A stretch of 52,289 nt of DNA from a virus (IMGVR_UViG_3300049846_000828:1-52289), one strand, 5' to 3'; shown: positions 12,551-21,694, counted from the first letter of the stretch. Notes: generated from the sequence alone by a model not told the origin. Translations and numbers: made by a program.

Positions 12551-12626
12551 CAACGGCCTGTTTCTTCTCATCATCGGTATTGCGTTGATCGCCCTAGGGT
12601 CTCTCTCAGGTTTCTATGGAGGCTAA
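12501..12626 (+). CDS. Membrane peptide encoded in an overlapping frame
   Basis: 41 residues: a basic Ser/Arg/Thr-rich N-terminus followed by one transmembrane segment (LFLLIIGIALIALGSLSGF). GGAG lies six bases before the ATG. The first 50 bases overlap the preceding gene out of frame. The clean transmembrane helix and ribosome-binding site support it. Function unknown. Confidence 0.55.
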   Translation: MQSNRSRAGSSTRRTNDNGLFLLIIGIALIALGSLSGFYGG

Positions 12627-12629
12627 CGC

Positions 12630-13166
12630 ATGGCCGACTTCATCGCCCCTACTCCCGAGCGCATCGCCAAGGCTGCTCACTGGGACATTCCGACCGACAA
12701 GCAGACCATCGGAGGTCGAGAGGTCACCAAGGCCACCCGCTCCGGCTATCGCCACGTCTCGGTCATCAAGCTGATGCACCAGGCAGGCGAACTGCCCGAC
12801 ACATCCAAGATCGCGTTCGATAAATTTGAGAAGGACTACAACGTGGGGGAACTCAGCGTCTACGCCACCCCGAACCGGGACGCACGTACAAGCACAACTG
12901 ACCCGCATTTCTGTCCGGTGGCCCGCCGCGTCAATGCTCGTCTGGAATACCAGAGCGCTAAAAGCTCGGTCGGCTTTCGCAACTCGATCGTCCTGACCCA
13001 TTGCCTGATGGAGTACGCCAGCAAGTACAGCGTCGGAAACATGCTTGCGGGAGCCCAAGCGGTCAGCAAGCCAACGGCTATCAAGAAGGGCAAGGAAGCG
13101 ATCCGAAATGCAACACATGCACTCGCAATCCACTACGGCCTCTTGAAACACCCTCCAAGCCCTTGA
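12630..13166 (+). CDS. Hypothetical protein, end of the early-right operon
   Basis: 178 residues. A KFEKDYNVGE...VARRVNARLEYQ region and a C-terminal helical part (LTHCLMEYASKYSVGNMLAGAQAV) suggest a folded protein that could bind DNA, but no family is recognised. GGAGG lies before the ATG. It is the last gene before the hairpin at 13215. Confidence 0.65.
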   Translation: MADFIAPTPERIAKAAHWDIPTDKQTIGGREVTKATRSGYRHVSVIKLMHQAGELPDTSKIAFDKFEKDYNVGELSVYATPNRDARTSTTDPHFCPVARRVNARLEYQSAKSSVGFRNSIVLTHCLMEYASKYSVGNMLAGAQAVSKPTAIKKGKEAIRNATHALAIHYGLLKHPPSP

Positions 13167-13422
13167 CGGCTTTTACCAAATCAGCCATCGATTCGGCACA
13201 CTGCAACAACTGCGAGGCCCGCGACATTCGTCCGGGCCTTTCGCATTTCCAGATCCCGTCGCCACTGAATTGCCAGGCCCGGTTCTTGCCGACCGCGACC
13301 AACCAAACGCATCACTAAGGCGACGGGTACTCACTGGCTCTGTGGAGCCTCATGGTTATGCCCTGCGTTTCGGGCGGGAATTTGGTTTCAACCCATACCG
13401 CACATGAACGAACGGAGGGCCT
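13167..13422 (+). other. Intergenic region between early-right and envelope/late genes
   Basis: 256 bases without a gene. A 7-bp perfect hairpin (13215-13221 with 13233-13239, AGGCCCG/CGGGCCT) followed by TTC is a weak terminator candidate. A promoter for the downstream genes is expected here, but no match to a -35/-10 pair is convincing. Confidence 0.45.
13215..13242 (+). terminator. Possible terminator of the early-right operon
   Basis: AGGCCCG pairs with CGGGCCT around an 11-base loop, with a short T-containing tail. Its position 49 bases after the last early gene supports a terminator; the poor T-run argues for partial activity. Confidence 0.4.
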
Positions 13423-13992
13423 ATGCGCCGCCAAGTTTGGAATATTGCGAAGGTCGCCGGCCTCGTGGCTCTGGCCATCATCGGCACCATCTACCTCATC
13501 AACCCCAAGGCGCTCGCCGCAGACAAGGGCGGACCTCCGACGAAGATCGACGCCCAGGGCAATGAAAAGCCCCTCTTCTCCGGATGCTACGGCCAGCTTG
13601 GTGCTGGTGGCGTCTTCGCGAGCGGCAACGACACCATCAAGGGCTTCGCGGTCGGCGCGGGCTGCGACTGGCAGGTCGGTACGCTCGTTATCGGTGCCAA
13701 CGGCCGCTACGCTTTCTACGAGGACGATGCCCGCTCGCTCACCATCGGTGGCCGTCTCGGTTACGCCATCAACCCTCATACGTTGGCCTATGGCACGGTC
13801 TCCGTTCTGATGGATGGCCGTAACCCGCAGTTCCACGATAGCGCCATCATGGGCGGCATCGGCCTCGAAACCTACCTCTCGAAGAACATGACGGTCTTCC
13901 TCGAAGCCGCCACCGACATCCAGAAGTGGGGCGACTGGAAGACGCTGCCCCAGGTCTACGAGATCCACGGCGGTATTCGCATCCGATTCTAA
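13423..13992 (+). CDS. Outer-membrane beta-barrel protein
   Basis: 189 residues. A signal peptide with one hydrophobic segment ends near ALAADKG. The mature part has alternating amphipathic strands with Gly/aromatic residues (LGAGGVFASG, VGAGCDWQVG, IGANGRYAFYE, GGRLGYAI) and ends in IRIRF, the C-terminal Phe signature of barrels assembled by the BAM complex. The size suits an eight-stranded barrel like OmpX/OmpW. Phage-encoded barrels such as Lom change the surface of lysogens or mask receptors. GGAGGG lies before the ATG. Confidence 0.8.
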   Translation: MRRQVWNIAKVAGLVALAIIGTIYLINPKALAADKGGPPTKIDAQGNEKPLFSGCYGQLGAGGVFASGNDTIKGFAVGAGCDWQVGTLVIGANGRYAFYEDDARSLTIGGRLGYAINPHTLAYGTVSVLMDGRNPQFHDSAIMGGIGLETYLSKNMTVFLEAATDIQKWGDWKTLPQVYEIHGGIRIRF

Positions 13993-14031
13993 CTGTTCTG
14001 CGTCTCCCTCCGCCCCCAAGGAGACAGTCTC

Positions 14032-15069
14032 ATGATCAAGCGCTTCATTCAGAACCGCTATCGGTCCTACACCCCTGACGGTAAGTTCTGGCTTACTGTC
14101 GGGGCCATTGCGCTCATCGTCGATATGGCCATTGGCTACAGCGCTGGCGCGGCTCAGGCGACGTTCTGGCATGGTGTCGGCGGTGCTGGCTTGGCCCTTG
14201 GCTTTGCCTTCCTCCCCGATGCCGCCTACGAGGAAATGGAGCAAAAGCGCTTTGCGCCTGCCTGCCTGATCGCCCTTATCTGCATCCCTATCGGCGTCAA
14301 AGCCTACGAGCAGCAGCTCACCTATACTGCCGGCATGCGCCAGGGCGAAATGGTCGGCGTCAATGTCGTCAACGCCCGCAAAGAGAACGCCAAGAGCAAC
14401 GTGAAGGACAATGAGGCCCTTCTGAAGCTCCTGAACAGCCAGCTCGCCACCCTCATGGAACAGGACGGCTGGACCGCAACCATTAAGGCCGATGCACTGC
14501 GCGAAGAACTCAAGACGGTTCAGGAGCGCATGGCGGCTGAGGAACGCGGCCAGCGCGGTCGTAAAGCCGGTCGCGGCAAAGAGTTTGAGGCGCTCCAAAA
14601 CAAGGCCACCGAACTGACGACCAAGATTGCCAAGGTTGAACAGCGCGAAGAACTGACCAACCGCATCGCAGCTACCAAAAACGCGCTTGAAACTGCCCGC
14701 GCTACCGACGACAAGCGTGAACACAAGACGTCGCTGAATATGTCCGTTGCTGAAACCACGGCGGCAATGTTCAACATCGTCTGGGGCCAATCTCCCGAAG
14801 ACGCCATGAAGACCACGGAAGCCTCGCTGCGCTACGCGACGATCGGCTCTGCCGGCCTTGGATCCCTCGCCCTGCTGTTGCTCGCACCGGTGGGCTTTTT
14901 CCTTGCCGGTCGCCGTCGCATCAAAGAGCAGCACGAGACCGAGCCGTCTACGCTTGCCTCGCCTGCCACAGCCTTGCAGATCAAGCCCGCCAACACCCAC
15001 ACCCGAGAGATCGTCCGCACTGATAACCAAGTGTGGTCAGACCTCCGTCGAGCCCTGAAGGCAGCATGA
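14032..15069 (+). CDS. Inner-membrane protein with long coiled coil
   Basis: 345 residues. Three hydrophobic segments near the N-terminus (about 20-40, 45-62, 76-92), a long charged coiled-coil region (about 110-240) and one more transmembrane helix (about 272-292) before a basic tail. The coiled coil lies between membrane segments and could be periplasmic or cytoplasmic. AAGGAG precedes the ATG. It lies between a barrel gene and another membrane-protein gene, suggesting a common envelope function. No family recognised. Confidence 0.75.
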   Translation: MIKRFIQNRYRSYTPDGKFWLTVGAIALIVDMAIGYSAGAAQATFWHGVGGAGLALGFAFLPDAAYEEMEQKRFAPACLIALICIPIGVKAYEQQLTYTAGMRQGEMVGVNVVNARKENAKSNVKDNEALLKLLNSQLATLMEQDGWTATIKADALREELKTVQERMAAEERGQRGRKAGRGKEFEALQNKATELTTKIAKVEQREELTNRIAATKNALETARATDDKREHKTSLNMSVAETTAAMFNIVWGQSPEDAMKTTEASLRYATIGSAGLGSLALLLLAPVGFFLAGRRRIKEQHETEPSTLASPATALQIKPANTHTREIVRTDNQVWSDLRRALKAA

Positions 15070-15290
15070 ACCCCAACGACATCGCCAATCGGGTCACCGG
15101 CTTCATTACGTGGCTGGTGACCAACCCCTTCGCCGCCCTGCTCTGGATCGCCGCTGCTATCATTGCCGTCGGCCTCAGCTTCGGTCTCATCAACCAGGCC
15201 ACAGGCTTCCGCCTCCCCACCTTTGGCATTCAAGCCCAATCGGCTATCTATGCTGCAGGTATCGTCTATCTACTTCATGGTAGGGTCTAA
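15066..15290 (+). CDS. Small two-pass membrane protein
   Basis: 74 residues with two hydrophobic segments (about 20-40 and 55-70). The ATG overlaps the upstream stop (ATGA), so it is coupled to the coiled-coil gene. A longer reading from 15033 is unnecessary. Function unknown; a holin-like role is possible but the lysis genes are elsewhere. Confidence 0.65.
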   Translation: MNPNDIANRVTGFITWLVTNPFAALLWIAAAIIAVGLSFGLINQATGFRLPTFGIQAQSAIYAAGIVYLLHGRV

Positions 15291-15292
15291 CC

Positions 15293-15850
15293 ATGGCTGA
15301 CGGTAACGTCACCATCCAGAAGGAAGAGAAGCGCGGACGCGGTCGACCGACGACCTACACGCAGGAAGTAGCCGATAAGATCTGTGCTGGCCTCATGGAA
15401 GGGCGCACGCTTCGTGACGTTTGCCGCGATGAAGGAATGCCCGCTGAAAGCACTGTGCGGCAATGGGCTGTGAACCCAGAGCACGAATTTTACGCGCAAT
15501 ACACGCGCGCTAGGGAGATCGGCTACCACGCAATGGCCGACGAACTCGTTGAAATCTCTGACGATGGCTCCAACGACTGGATGGAGCGTGAAGGTGTCGA
15601 AGTCCCGAATGGCGAGCACATGCAGCGATCGAGACTTCGCGTCGATACCCGCAAATGGCTGATGTCCAAGGCACTGCCGAAGATGTACGGCGACAAGACG
15701 TTCCATGAGCATGGCGGCACCGACGGCGGCGCAATCAAGGTCGACGACAACTCTGCCGATGCGCGCAAAGTCGCTTTCATGCTCGGTCGCGCAATCGGAC
15801 GGGCGGAAAAGGCTGCAAATCAGGAATCAGATTCTAGCGGGTCTCGCTGA
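15293..15850 (+). CDS. terS: Terminase small subunit
   Basis: 185 residues. An N-terminal HTH (RTLRDVCRDEGMPAESTVRQW) and central region (YTRAREIGYHAMADELVEIS, RVDTRKWLMSKALPKMYGDK) match the terminase small subunit family common in proteobacterial prophages. It should recognise the packaging site and regulate the large subunit encoded next. Confidence 0.9.
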   Translation: MADGNVTIQKEEKRGRGRPTTYTQEVADKICAGLMEGRTLRDVCRDEGMPAESTVRQWAVNPEHEFYAQYTRAREIGYHAMADELVEISDDGSNDWMEREGVEVPNGEHMQRSRLRVDTRKWLMSKALPKMYGDKTFHEHGGTDGGAIKVDDNSADARKVAFMLGRAIGRAEKAANQESDSSGSR

Positions 15851-15901
15851 TTGCGGGCTCGACACTTTCTGACCCCGCAGGAAATGGGGTAAATTTTTCC
15901 A

Positions 15902-17485
15902 ATGTCGCTCAGTCTCGACGACATCCTCGCCAGGCTTCAGGCCCTACCAGAAAACGAACGAAAGGAAGTCGTAAAGCTCGCGGACAAGGCAACCGCGGGA
16001 ATGCGCTGGATACCCAATCCAGGGCCACAGATGGACGCCTACGACTGCCAGGCCGATCAGTTGCTCTATGGTGGTGAGGCCGGTGGTGGTAAGACGGACC
16101 TCCTGCTCGGGCTCGCCTCGCAAGAGCATCGCCGGTCACTCCTGCTACGCCGCGTCAACAAGGACGTCTCGTGGCTGGTCGACCGGATGGCGCAGATCGT
16201 CGAAACCCGCGACGGCTACAACGGGCAGGACGATCGCTGGACGTTCCCAGATGGCCGGGTGATCGACTTCGCAGGTTGCCAGCACCCGGGCGACGAGCAG
16301 CGCAACAAGGGGCGGCCGAAAGACTTCATCGGCTTCGATGAGGCATCCGATTTCCTCGAGCAACAGGTCGAGTTCATTCTTGGCTGGCTGCGGTCGACGG
16401 TCAAAGGTCAGCGGTGCCGGGCGGTGTTCGCGACCAACCCGCCGACCTCAGTCGAAGGCGAGTGGATCGTTCGCTGGTTCGCCCCATGGGTAGACCCAGA
16501 CCATCCCCTCTACCCGTATCCGGTTGGAAAGCTGCTCTGGACGTGCCGCGGCAAGGAAGACGAATGGCTCTGGTTTGAGGAACCAGGCGAGCAGGAAGTC
16601 GACGGCAAGCCGAAGCCGACAATCAGCCGCACGTTCATCCGGTCTGGCCTTTCTGACAATCCAGACCTTGCCAATACGAACTACCGCAGCCAGCTCGAAC
16701 AGCTCCCCGAAGCGCTCCGCAGGCGCTACCTCAAAGGCGAGTTCACGGCGGGTTCGCAAGACGACGAGTTCCAAGTCATCCCCACCGAATGGATCCGGGC
16801 CGCCCAAGAGCGCTGGAAGGACGGCGACGGCGATGTGATGGAGACCATCGGCATCGACGTTGCGCAGGGTGGCGCCGACAGTACGGTCATGGCCCCTCGA
16901 TGGAAGGGCAAGACGGCAACGCACTGGTTTGACCGACTGAAGAAGTGGAAGGGTAGCGAAACCCCAGACGGAGCAACGGTCGCCGGCCTGTTCATTCAGG
17001 TCCAGCGCAACGCAGCTCAAGCCAACATCGACATGGGTGGCGGCTATGGCGGGTCGACCTTTGAGAAGCTGAAGGAAGCCGAGTTCTCTGTGTTCGGATT
17101 TGTCCCGTCTGAAGGGTCGGAAGCCCGGACCTCGGATGGCAAGCTCGGGTTCAGGAACAGGCGGGCCGAGGCCACGTGGCGTCTGCGGGAACTGCTTTCA
17201 CCGGAGAGCACGGAAACCGTAGCGCTACCGCCTGATGCCCAGTTGAGGGCCGATCTCGCGTCCTACCGCTGGAAGCTGATGAGCGGCGGAATCATTCAAG
17301 TCGAGTCCAAGGACGACATTCGCAAGCGTATAGGCCGATCGCCCGATGACGGTGACGCGGTGATCATTGCGATGGCCACGGGCTCAAAGCGAGTTCAGGC
17401 CCGCAAGAACGACCACAGATACCAGTCCCTGCAGCGTACCGCAGTCACGGGAAGATCAGGGATGATCAGGAGAGCATCACGATGA
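15902..17485 (+). CDS. terL: Terminase large subunit
   Basis: 527 residues. Walker A is GGEAGGGKT (57-65), Walker B is FIGFDEASDF (142-151, Asp146 and Glu147), followed by the coupling motif region FATNPPT. The nuclease domain carries IGIDVAQGGADSTV (Asp near 317) and a late Asp (PDDGDAVI). It is the ATPase and headful or site-specific nuclease that fills the prohead. A poor Shine-Dalgarno and a 51-base gap separate it from terS. Confidence 0.95.
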   Translation: MSLSLDDILARLQALPENERKEVVKLADKATAGMRWIPNPGPQMDAYDCQADQLLYGGEAGGGKTDLLLGLASQEHRRSLLLRRVNKDVSWLVDRMAQIVETRDGYNGQDDRWTFPDGRVIDFAGCQHPGDEQRNKGRPKDFIGFDEASDFLEQQVEFILGWLRSTVKGQRCRAVFATNPPTSVEGEWIVRWFAPWVDPDHPLYPYPVGKLLWTCRGKEDEWLWFEEPGEQEVDGKPKPTISRTFIRSGLSDNPDLANTNYRSQLEQLPEALRRRYLKGEFTAGSQDDEFQVIPTEWIRAAQERWKDGDGDVMETIGIDVAQGGADSTVMAPRWKGKTATHWFDRLKKWKGSETPDGATVAGLFIQVQRNAAQANIDMGGGYGGSTFEKLKEAEFSVFGFVPSEGSEARTSDGKLGFRNRRAEATWRLRELLSPESTETVALPPDAQLRADLASYRWKLMSGGIIQVESKDDIRKRIGRSPDDGDAVIIAMATGSKRVQARKNDHRYQSLQRTAVTGRSGMIRRASR

Positions 17486-17664
17486 ATGCCGGAGACATGC
17501 CCAAGCCATCAGCACCGGTTCGCGTTCCCTCCGAAAGCGACCCCGATGTGATCGCCGCACGCCGCAAAAAGATGCTCGATGAGATGCAGCAGCGGGACGG
17601 CCGGCGCTCGACTTCGCTTGCTGATAACTCGGCTCAGGCTTACTCGCGGACGACCCTCGGCTGA
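17482..17664 (+). CDS. Small protein upstream of the connector gene
   Basis: 60 residues with the pattern ESDPDVIAARRKKMLDEMQQRDGR...LG, a short conserved protein often found between terminase and connector in podoviruses. It overlaps both neighbours. Its role is not known; a structural or chaperone role is a guess. Confidence 0.7.
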   Translation: MNAGDMPKPSAPVRVPSESDPDVIAARRKKMLDEMQQRDGRRSTSLADNSAQAYSRTTLG

Positions 17665-19370
17665 TGGCTGACGACAACGCCGTCGAACTCATCAAGCGCG
17701 GTGACGCCAGGTTCTCCAAGCGGCAGACCTTGGACAACTTGCGCCAAGAGATCGCTCTGAACTTCGCTCCCCACTTGGCTGAATGGACAACCCCGCTCCA
17801 ATGGGGTGAGGACTTCGCCTCGCACTTGGTCGACGGCACGCCGCTGTTGATGGCCCGCGATTTCATCGGGCAAATCGGCTCCATGCTGCGTCCCTCTGGC
17901 AAGCAGTGGTTCTGGCACCGGACCTCACACGATGAACTGAACAACGACCGCAATGTCAGGGAATACCTCGACTGGCGCTCGACCCAGATGATGCGCATCA
18001 TGTCCGATGCCGTCACGGGGTTCCATCGCGCCACCAAGAACGCAGACGAGTTCTTCGGGTTGTTCGGGGATGCCGTGCTTTCGGTCGACACCTCAGAGCT
18101 ACACGATAGCCTGCGGATTAGCTCGTTCCACACCAAGGATTGCGTTTGGGCAATCGGTCCCGAGAACAAGCCTGACGTCATCACCCGCCGTGAGATGATG
18201 GCGGCACGAAACATCAAATCCCGCTTCCGCCAGCAAGGCGACAAGGTGCACGAGAAGGTCACGGAAGCCTGCGCCAAAGACGGCGAAGTGACCTTCGAGA
18301 TACGGCACGAGGTCATTCCTGCCGACGAATACGACCCCTACATCCGCAAGGCGGGACGCTCTGCCCGCAAGGATGGCTGGGTTTCGGTTTGGGTCGACGT
18401 CAACAATCGCACGGTCATTCGTGAGACCTGGCAGCGGACATTCAAGTACGTCATCCCGCGCTGGATCACGCTTCCCGGCAATCCCTATGCCATCAGCCCG
18501 GCTGCAACGATCGCGCTTCCAGACGCTCGACTGATCCAACAGCAGGCCATCGCAATCCTCGAAGCGGCTGAGAAGCAGATCAACCCGCCGCTGATTGCAA
18601 CCTATGACACGATCCGCGGGGATGTGAGCCTTCGTGGTGGTGACATCACCTGGGTTGATCGTGACTATGACGTTCGCAACGGGGCTCCGCTGACCCCACT
18701 TGAGCTTGGCAAGAACTTCCAGCTTGGCGTTGACAGCCTACTACGCACGGAAGCCCAGATCACTAGGGCATTCTTCCTCGACGTGCTCCGCATGCCTGAC
18801 ACCCGCCGCACCAAGTCGACGGCTGAGGTTCAGTTCCAGATTGACGAGTATGTCCGCGCTGCGCTTCCGCTCTTTGCCCCCATGCAGGCTGAGTACAACG
18901 ATCCTCTGCTCTATGAGGTCGACGCTCAGATCGAAGGTGCCGGCGGCTACAACGGCATGGAGAAGCCGCAAGAGCTGAAGGATCAGGAGTTTGTATTCGG
19001 CTGGGACAACCCGCTGACTGAGATGCTGGAACGTCAGAAGGCGCAGAAGGCATCTGAACTTTCGATGCTTGGCCAGACATGGGCAGCGCTCGAGGCGGCT
19101 GCTGCTCAATCGCCTTCATTGCAGCAGGTCGACACGGCCAAGGGCTTCCGCGAGTCTGCGATTGCGGTTGGTGTCGCTGGCTGGCTCAAGTCGGAAGATG
19201 ATGCTGCTGAATCTCAGAAGCAGGGCCAGCAAGCCATTGCCATGAACCAGATGGTAGGTGCCGCTCCGAACATCGCGCAGTTGATCGATAGCGGCGTCAA
19301 CGCGGCTCAGGTTACAGGTGAGATTTCACAGATGGCTGAGCCTGGTTATCCGGTGCTTCCCGGCGCATGA
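17664..19370 (+). CDS. Head-to-tail connector (portal) protein
   Basis: 568 residues, close in length to T7 gp8. The N-terminal part (ALNFAPHLAEWTTPLQWGED, DFIGQIGSMLRP) and the middle (WQRTFKYVIPRWITLPGNPY, RRTKSTAEVQFQIDEYVRAA) match the podovirus head-tail connecting family. Twelve copies should form the packaging channel and the tail attachment site. It overlaps the next gene by four bases. Confidence 0.92.
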   Translation: MADDNAVELIKRGDARFSKRQTLDNLRQEIALNFAPHLAEWTTPLQWGEDFASHLVDGTPLLMARDFIGQIGSMLRPSGKQWFWHRTSHDELNNDRNVREYLDWRSTQMMRIMSDAVTGFHRATKNADEFFGLFGDAVLSVDTSELHDSLRISSFHTKDCVWAIGPENKPDVITRREMMAARNIKSRFRQQGDKVHEKVTEACAKDGEVTFEIRHEVIPADEYDPYIRKAGRSARKDGWVSVWVDVNNRTVIRETWQRTFKYVIPRWITLPGNPYAISPAATIALPDARLIQQQAIAILEAAEKQINPPLIATYDTIRGDVSLRGGDITWVDRDYDVRNGAPLTPLELGKNFQLGVDSLLRTEAQITRAFFLDVLRMPDTRRTKSTAEVQFQIDEYVRAALPLFAPMQAEYNDPLLYEVDAQIEGAGGYNGMEKPQELKDQEFVFGWDNPLTEMLERQKAQKASELSMLGQTWAALEAAAAQSPSLQQVDTAKGFRESAIAVGVAGWLKSEDDAAESQKQGQQAIAMNQMVGAAPNIAQLIDSGVNAAQVTGEISQMAEPGYPVLPGA

Positions 19371-19735
19371 CACAGACGTACCCCTGGACGAAAGAGGAAG
19401 TTCAGTCCGTCAAGGCAGCATGGGCCTCTGACGCTGGCCGCGTTGCCCTCACGATCATTGTTGAACGGCTCGCCAACATCCACGGCGCGTCATTCAGTAA
19501 CAACCCACTCGAAATGGCATTCAACGAAGGTGCCCGCTTCATCGGCCGCGAGCTGATGGCGGCGATCAATCAGCCTGTCGAGAAAATCGTAAAGGAACCT
19601 GATGAGCCTCATAGCAGAACCCGCGTCCCCACCGGCACAGAGCGCGCCGAGCGCACCGCAGCCGAACGTGCAGCAGGCACCAGCGCCATCGGCGCCGCAA
19701 GCAAACGGCTCGCCCGCGCCCGCGCAGGGCTCTGA
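19367..19735 (+). CDS. Small virion-region protein
   Basis: 122 residues; N-terminal part (KEEVQSVKAAWASDAGRVAL, NPLEMAFNEGARFIGRELM) resembles the Bbp19/T7-region small proteins found after the connector gene. Its last 134 bases overlap the scaffold gene in another frame. Function not established. Confidence 0.65.
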   Translation: MTQTYPWTKEEVQSVKAAWASDAGRVALTIIVERLANIHGASFSNNPLEMAFNEGARFIGRELMAAINQPVEKIVKEPDEPHSRTRVPTGTERAERTAAERAAGTSAIGAASKRLARARAGL

Positions 19736-20645
19736 CCCTAAGCCACCCGCCACACCGACAACGCCCCCGACCATGGGGCACAATGGCGGGCCTGAGTGGA
19801 ATTGGCGTGCTGATATGGCAGGCGAAGACGCCAAGGCGCTCGAAACCTTGGCACGCTACCAGACGCCGAAAGACTTCTTCAAAGCGCACGCAGAGCTTCG
19901 TGGCAAGCTGTCTGAGCGTCAAGCTCCCGCCCGTTTGGCCGATGACGCCACGCCGGAGCAGGTCGCCGCCTATCGCAAGGATCTCGGCCTCCCTGACATC
20001 GGCAAGGACGCTAAAGGCGAAGACTTCTTGAAGGCGTACAAGATCGAAGCGCCGAAGGACTACCAGCTTTCCAACGTCGAGCGCGGCATGCTCGAAGACT
20101 ACGCCAAGTCGGCCTATGCCGCGGGGCATTCACCAAGGGAAGTCAAGGCTTCGGTCGACTTCTTCTTCAAGCAGCAGGCAGCCAACGCCCAAGCGATCAA
20201 CAAGATCGCCGTCGACAAGCAGAAGGAATGGCAGAACAAGCTCCGCGACGAACTCGGTTCGAAGGAATACGACGCGCAGCAGGCTGCTGCGATGGCCTGG
20301 ATGCAGGAGCAGTTCAAGGACCAGCCCGAAGAACTCGGCAACATCCTGCATGCCCAGCTTCCCGGTGGCGGCAAGGTTGGCGATCATCCGTGGCTGTTCA
20401 AGCTCATCACGAAGGCTGCGATGGGCGACGGATACACCGATCGCATCGAGGCCAATGGCTTTGAGGCCAACGGCAAGAGCCTTGAGGATCAGCAGCGTGA
20501 GATTGAATCTCTGCGCCGCACGGATTCCCGCAAGTACAACGACCCGGCTGTTCAGGCCAAGTTGGACAAGATCATCGAACTGCGCATCAAGCGCGGCGAG
20601 ATCGACGAATACGGCAACCCGCTGCAGCAGCGGCGGTCTGCCTAG
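19602..20645 (+). CDS. Scaffold (capsid assembly) protein
   Basis: 347 residues: a Pro/Ala-rich disordered N-terminus (1-60), then helical charged sequence (YQTPKDFFKAHAELRGKL, KASVDFFFKQQAAN) and a basic C-terminus, the composition of podovirus scaffold proteins. AAGGA lies seven bases before the ATG. Its place between connector and capsid supports the call. Confidence 0.8.
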   Translation: MSLIAEPASPPAQSAPSAPQPNVQQAPAPSAPQANGSPAPAQGSDPKPPATPTTPPTMGHNGGPEWNWRADMAGEDAKALETLARYQTPKDFFKAHAELRGKLSERQAPARLADDATPEQVAAYRKDLGLPDIGKDAKGEDFLKAYKIEAPKDYQLSNVERGMLEDYAKSAYAAGHSPREVKASVDFFFKQQAANAQAINKIAVDKQKEWQNKLRDELGSKEYDAQQAAAMAWMQEQFKDQPEELGNILHAQLPGGGKVGDHPWLFKLITKAAMGDGYTDRIEANGFEANGKSLEDQQREIESLRRTDSRKYNDPAVQAKLDKIIELRIKRGEIDEYGNPLQQRRSA

Positions 20646-20824
20646 AGTAACGGCGGGCACCCCGGCTAGGCCGGCCCCGCCCTGCCTTGCGTAAAAGCCG
20701 ACAGCTTCGCCCCGTCTTGGAGCGCTCGACCCCGTGTTGAGCGGACACCTCGCTGCGCTCCATGCAGATGGACACCCGACGCCGATGGCACCCCGGAGAA
20801 AGGACCACTTAACAGGAGGCCACC
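20646..20824 (+). other. Scaffold-capsid intergenic region
   Basis: 179 bases without a gene. The main feature is the hairpin at 20652-20681; AACAGGAGG immediately precedes the capsid start. No promoter is convincing. Confidence 0.5.
20652..20681 (+). other. Strong nested hairpin upstream of the capsid gene
   Basis: GGCGGG (20652-20657) pairs with CCCGCC (20676-20681) outside CCGGC (20662-20666) and GCCGG (20670-20674). It lies seven bases after the scaffold stop and has no T-run. It may stabilise the capsid mRNA 5' end or limit readthrough, giving the high capsid-to-scaffold ratio; this is inference. Confidence 0.5.
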
Positions 20825-21664
20825 ATGGCTCTCGGTGAATTTGTCAAATATCGAAGCGAGTTCGTCGACGGTTTCGCGCAGACCCAATCATTGCTGATGG
20901 ATCGCTGCGTCGAGGAATCGATGACTCAAGGCGGTTCGGTCGTGTTCGACATCGCTGATCTGTCCGGTGAACTGCCGGAACGCGGCGTTGACGGTCGTCT
21001 TGCCCGTCTCTCTGCCAACGACTCTCAGGTGACCGCCGTTCTCAAGGAATACGGTGGCCGCTTCGAGATCTCGGACTTCGAGAAGTTCAAGTCGCAGTCC
21101 GATGAGCGCTCCAAGATGAACAAGCGCATCTATGCGCGCGCAAATCGCCGCATGGATCGCGTCTACATCGCGGAACTCAACAACGCCTCGACGACGTGGA
21201 ACTCGGGCACGGCCATCACGGTCGACATCGCCACGATCCAGAAGATCATCGCGACGCTCGGCCAGGGCCAGGTTCCCATCAATCCGAACGACGTGACGTG
21301 GGTCGTTACCCCGCAGTTCTACGGCAAGCTGATGGGCCTCAACCAGTTCACCTCGGCTGACTGGATCAACTCGAAGCCGTTCGTCGGTGGCGCCGGCCAC
21401 TACGACAACACGCGCAAGATCAAGTCTTGGGCGGATGTCGGCTGGGTCTCGTCTCCGCTGCTGCCGGGTGTCGGCACCGCAACCGCAACGACGTTCATCT
21501 ACCACCGCAACGCCCTTGGCTGCGCGGCTCCGTCGAGCGCGATGATGTACACCGCGGGCTTCGACGACAAGGATCACCTGCACTACGCGGCAGGGACGAT
21601 CAAAGCCGCCGTGAAGATTCTTCAGCAGGGCGGAATCATCAAGGTCGTTACCAACGATTCCTGA
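20825..21664 (+). CDS. Major capsid protein
   Basis: 279 residues. The sequence has HK97-fold features: an extended N-terminal region, a long helix region (SDERSKMNKRIYARANRRMDRV), and a P-loop/A-domain region (NPNDVTWVVTPQFYGKLMGL, GWVSSPLLPGVGTATATTFIYHRNALG). The optimal AGGAGG at five to six bases and the position after scaffold fit a highly expressed shell protein. Confidence 0.85.
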   Translation: MALGEFVKYRSEFVDGFAQTQSLLMDRCVEESMTQGGSVVFDIADLSGELPERGVDGRLARLSANDSQVTAVLKEYGGRFEISDFEKFKSQSDERSKMNKRIYARANRRMDRVYIAELNNASTTWNSGTAITVDIATIQKIIATLGQGQVPINPNDVTWVVTPQFYGKLMGLNQFTSADWINSKPFVGGAGHYDNTRKIKSWADVGWVSSPLLPGVGTATATTFIYHRNALGCAAPSSAMMYTAGFDDKDHLHYAAGTIKAAVKILQQGGIIKVVTNDS

Positions 21665-21694
21665 TTACCCTGAACCTCTAAGGAGACTTTCAAC

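Noticed and set aside
13315-15030. 571-codon open frame on the minus strand
   Set aside because: It lies opposite the barrel and coiled-coil genes, which have good ribosome-binding sites, a signal peptide and membrane helices. The antisense product is low-complexity and typical of a shadow frame in GC-rich DNA.
20888-21583. 231-codon minus-strand open frame
   Set aside because: Antisense to the major capsid gene; Arg/Val/Asp-rich shadow composition.
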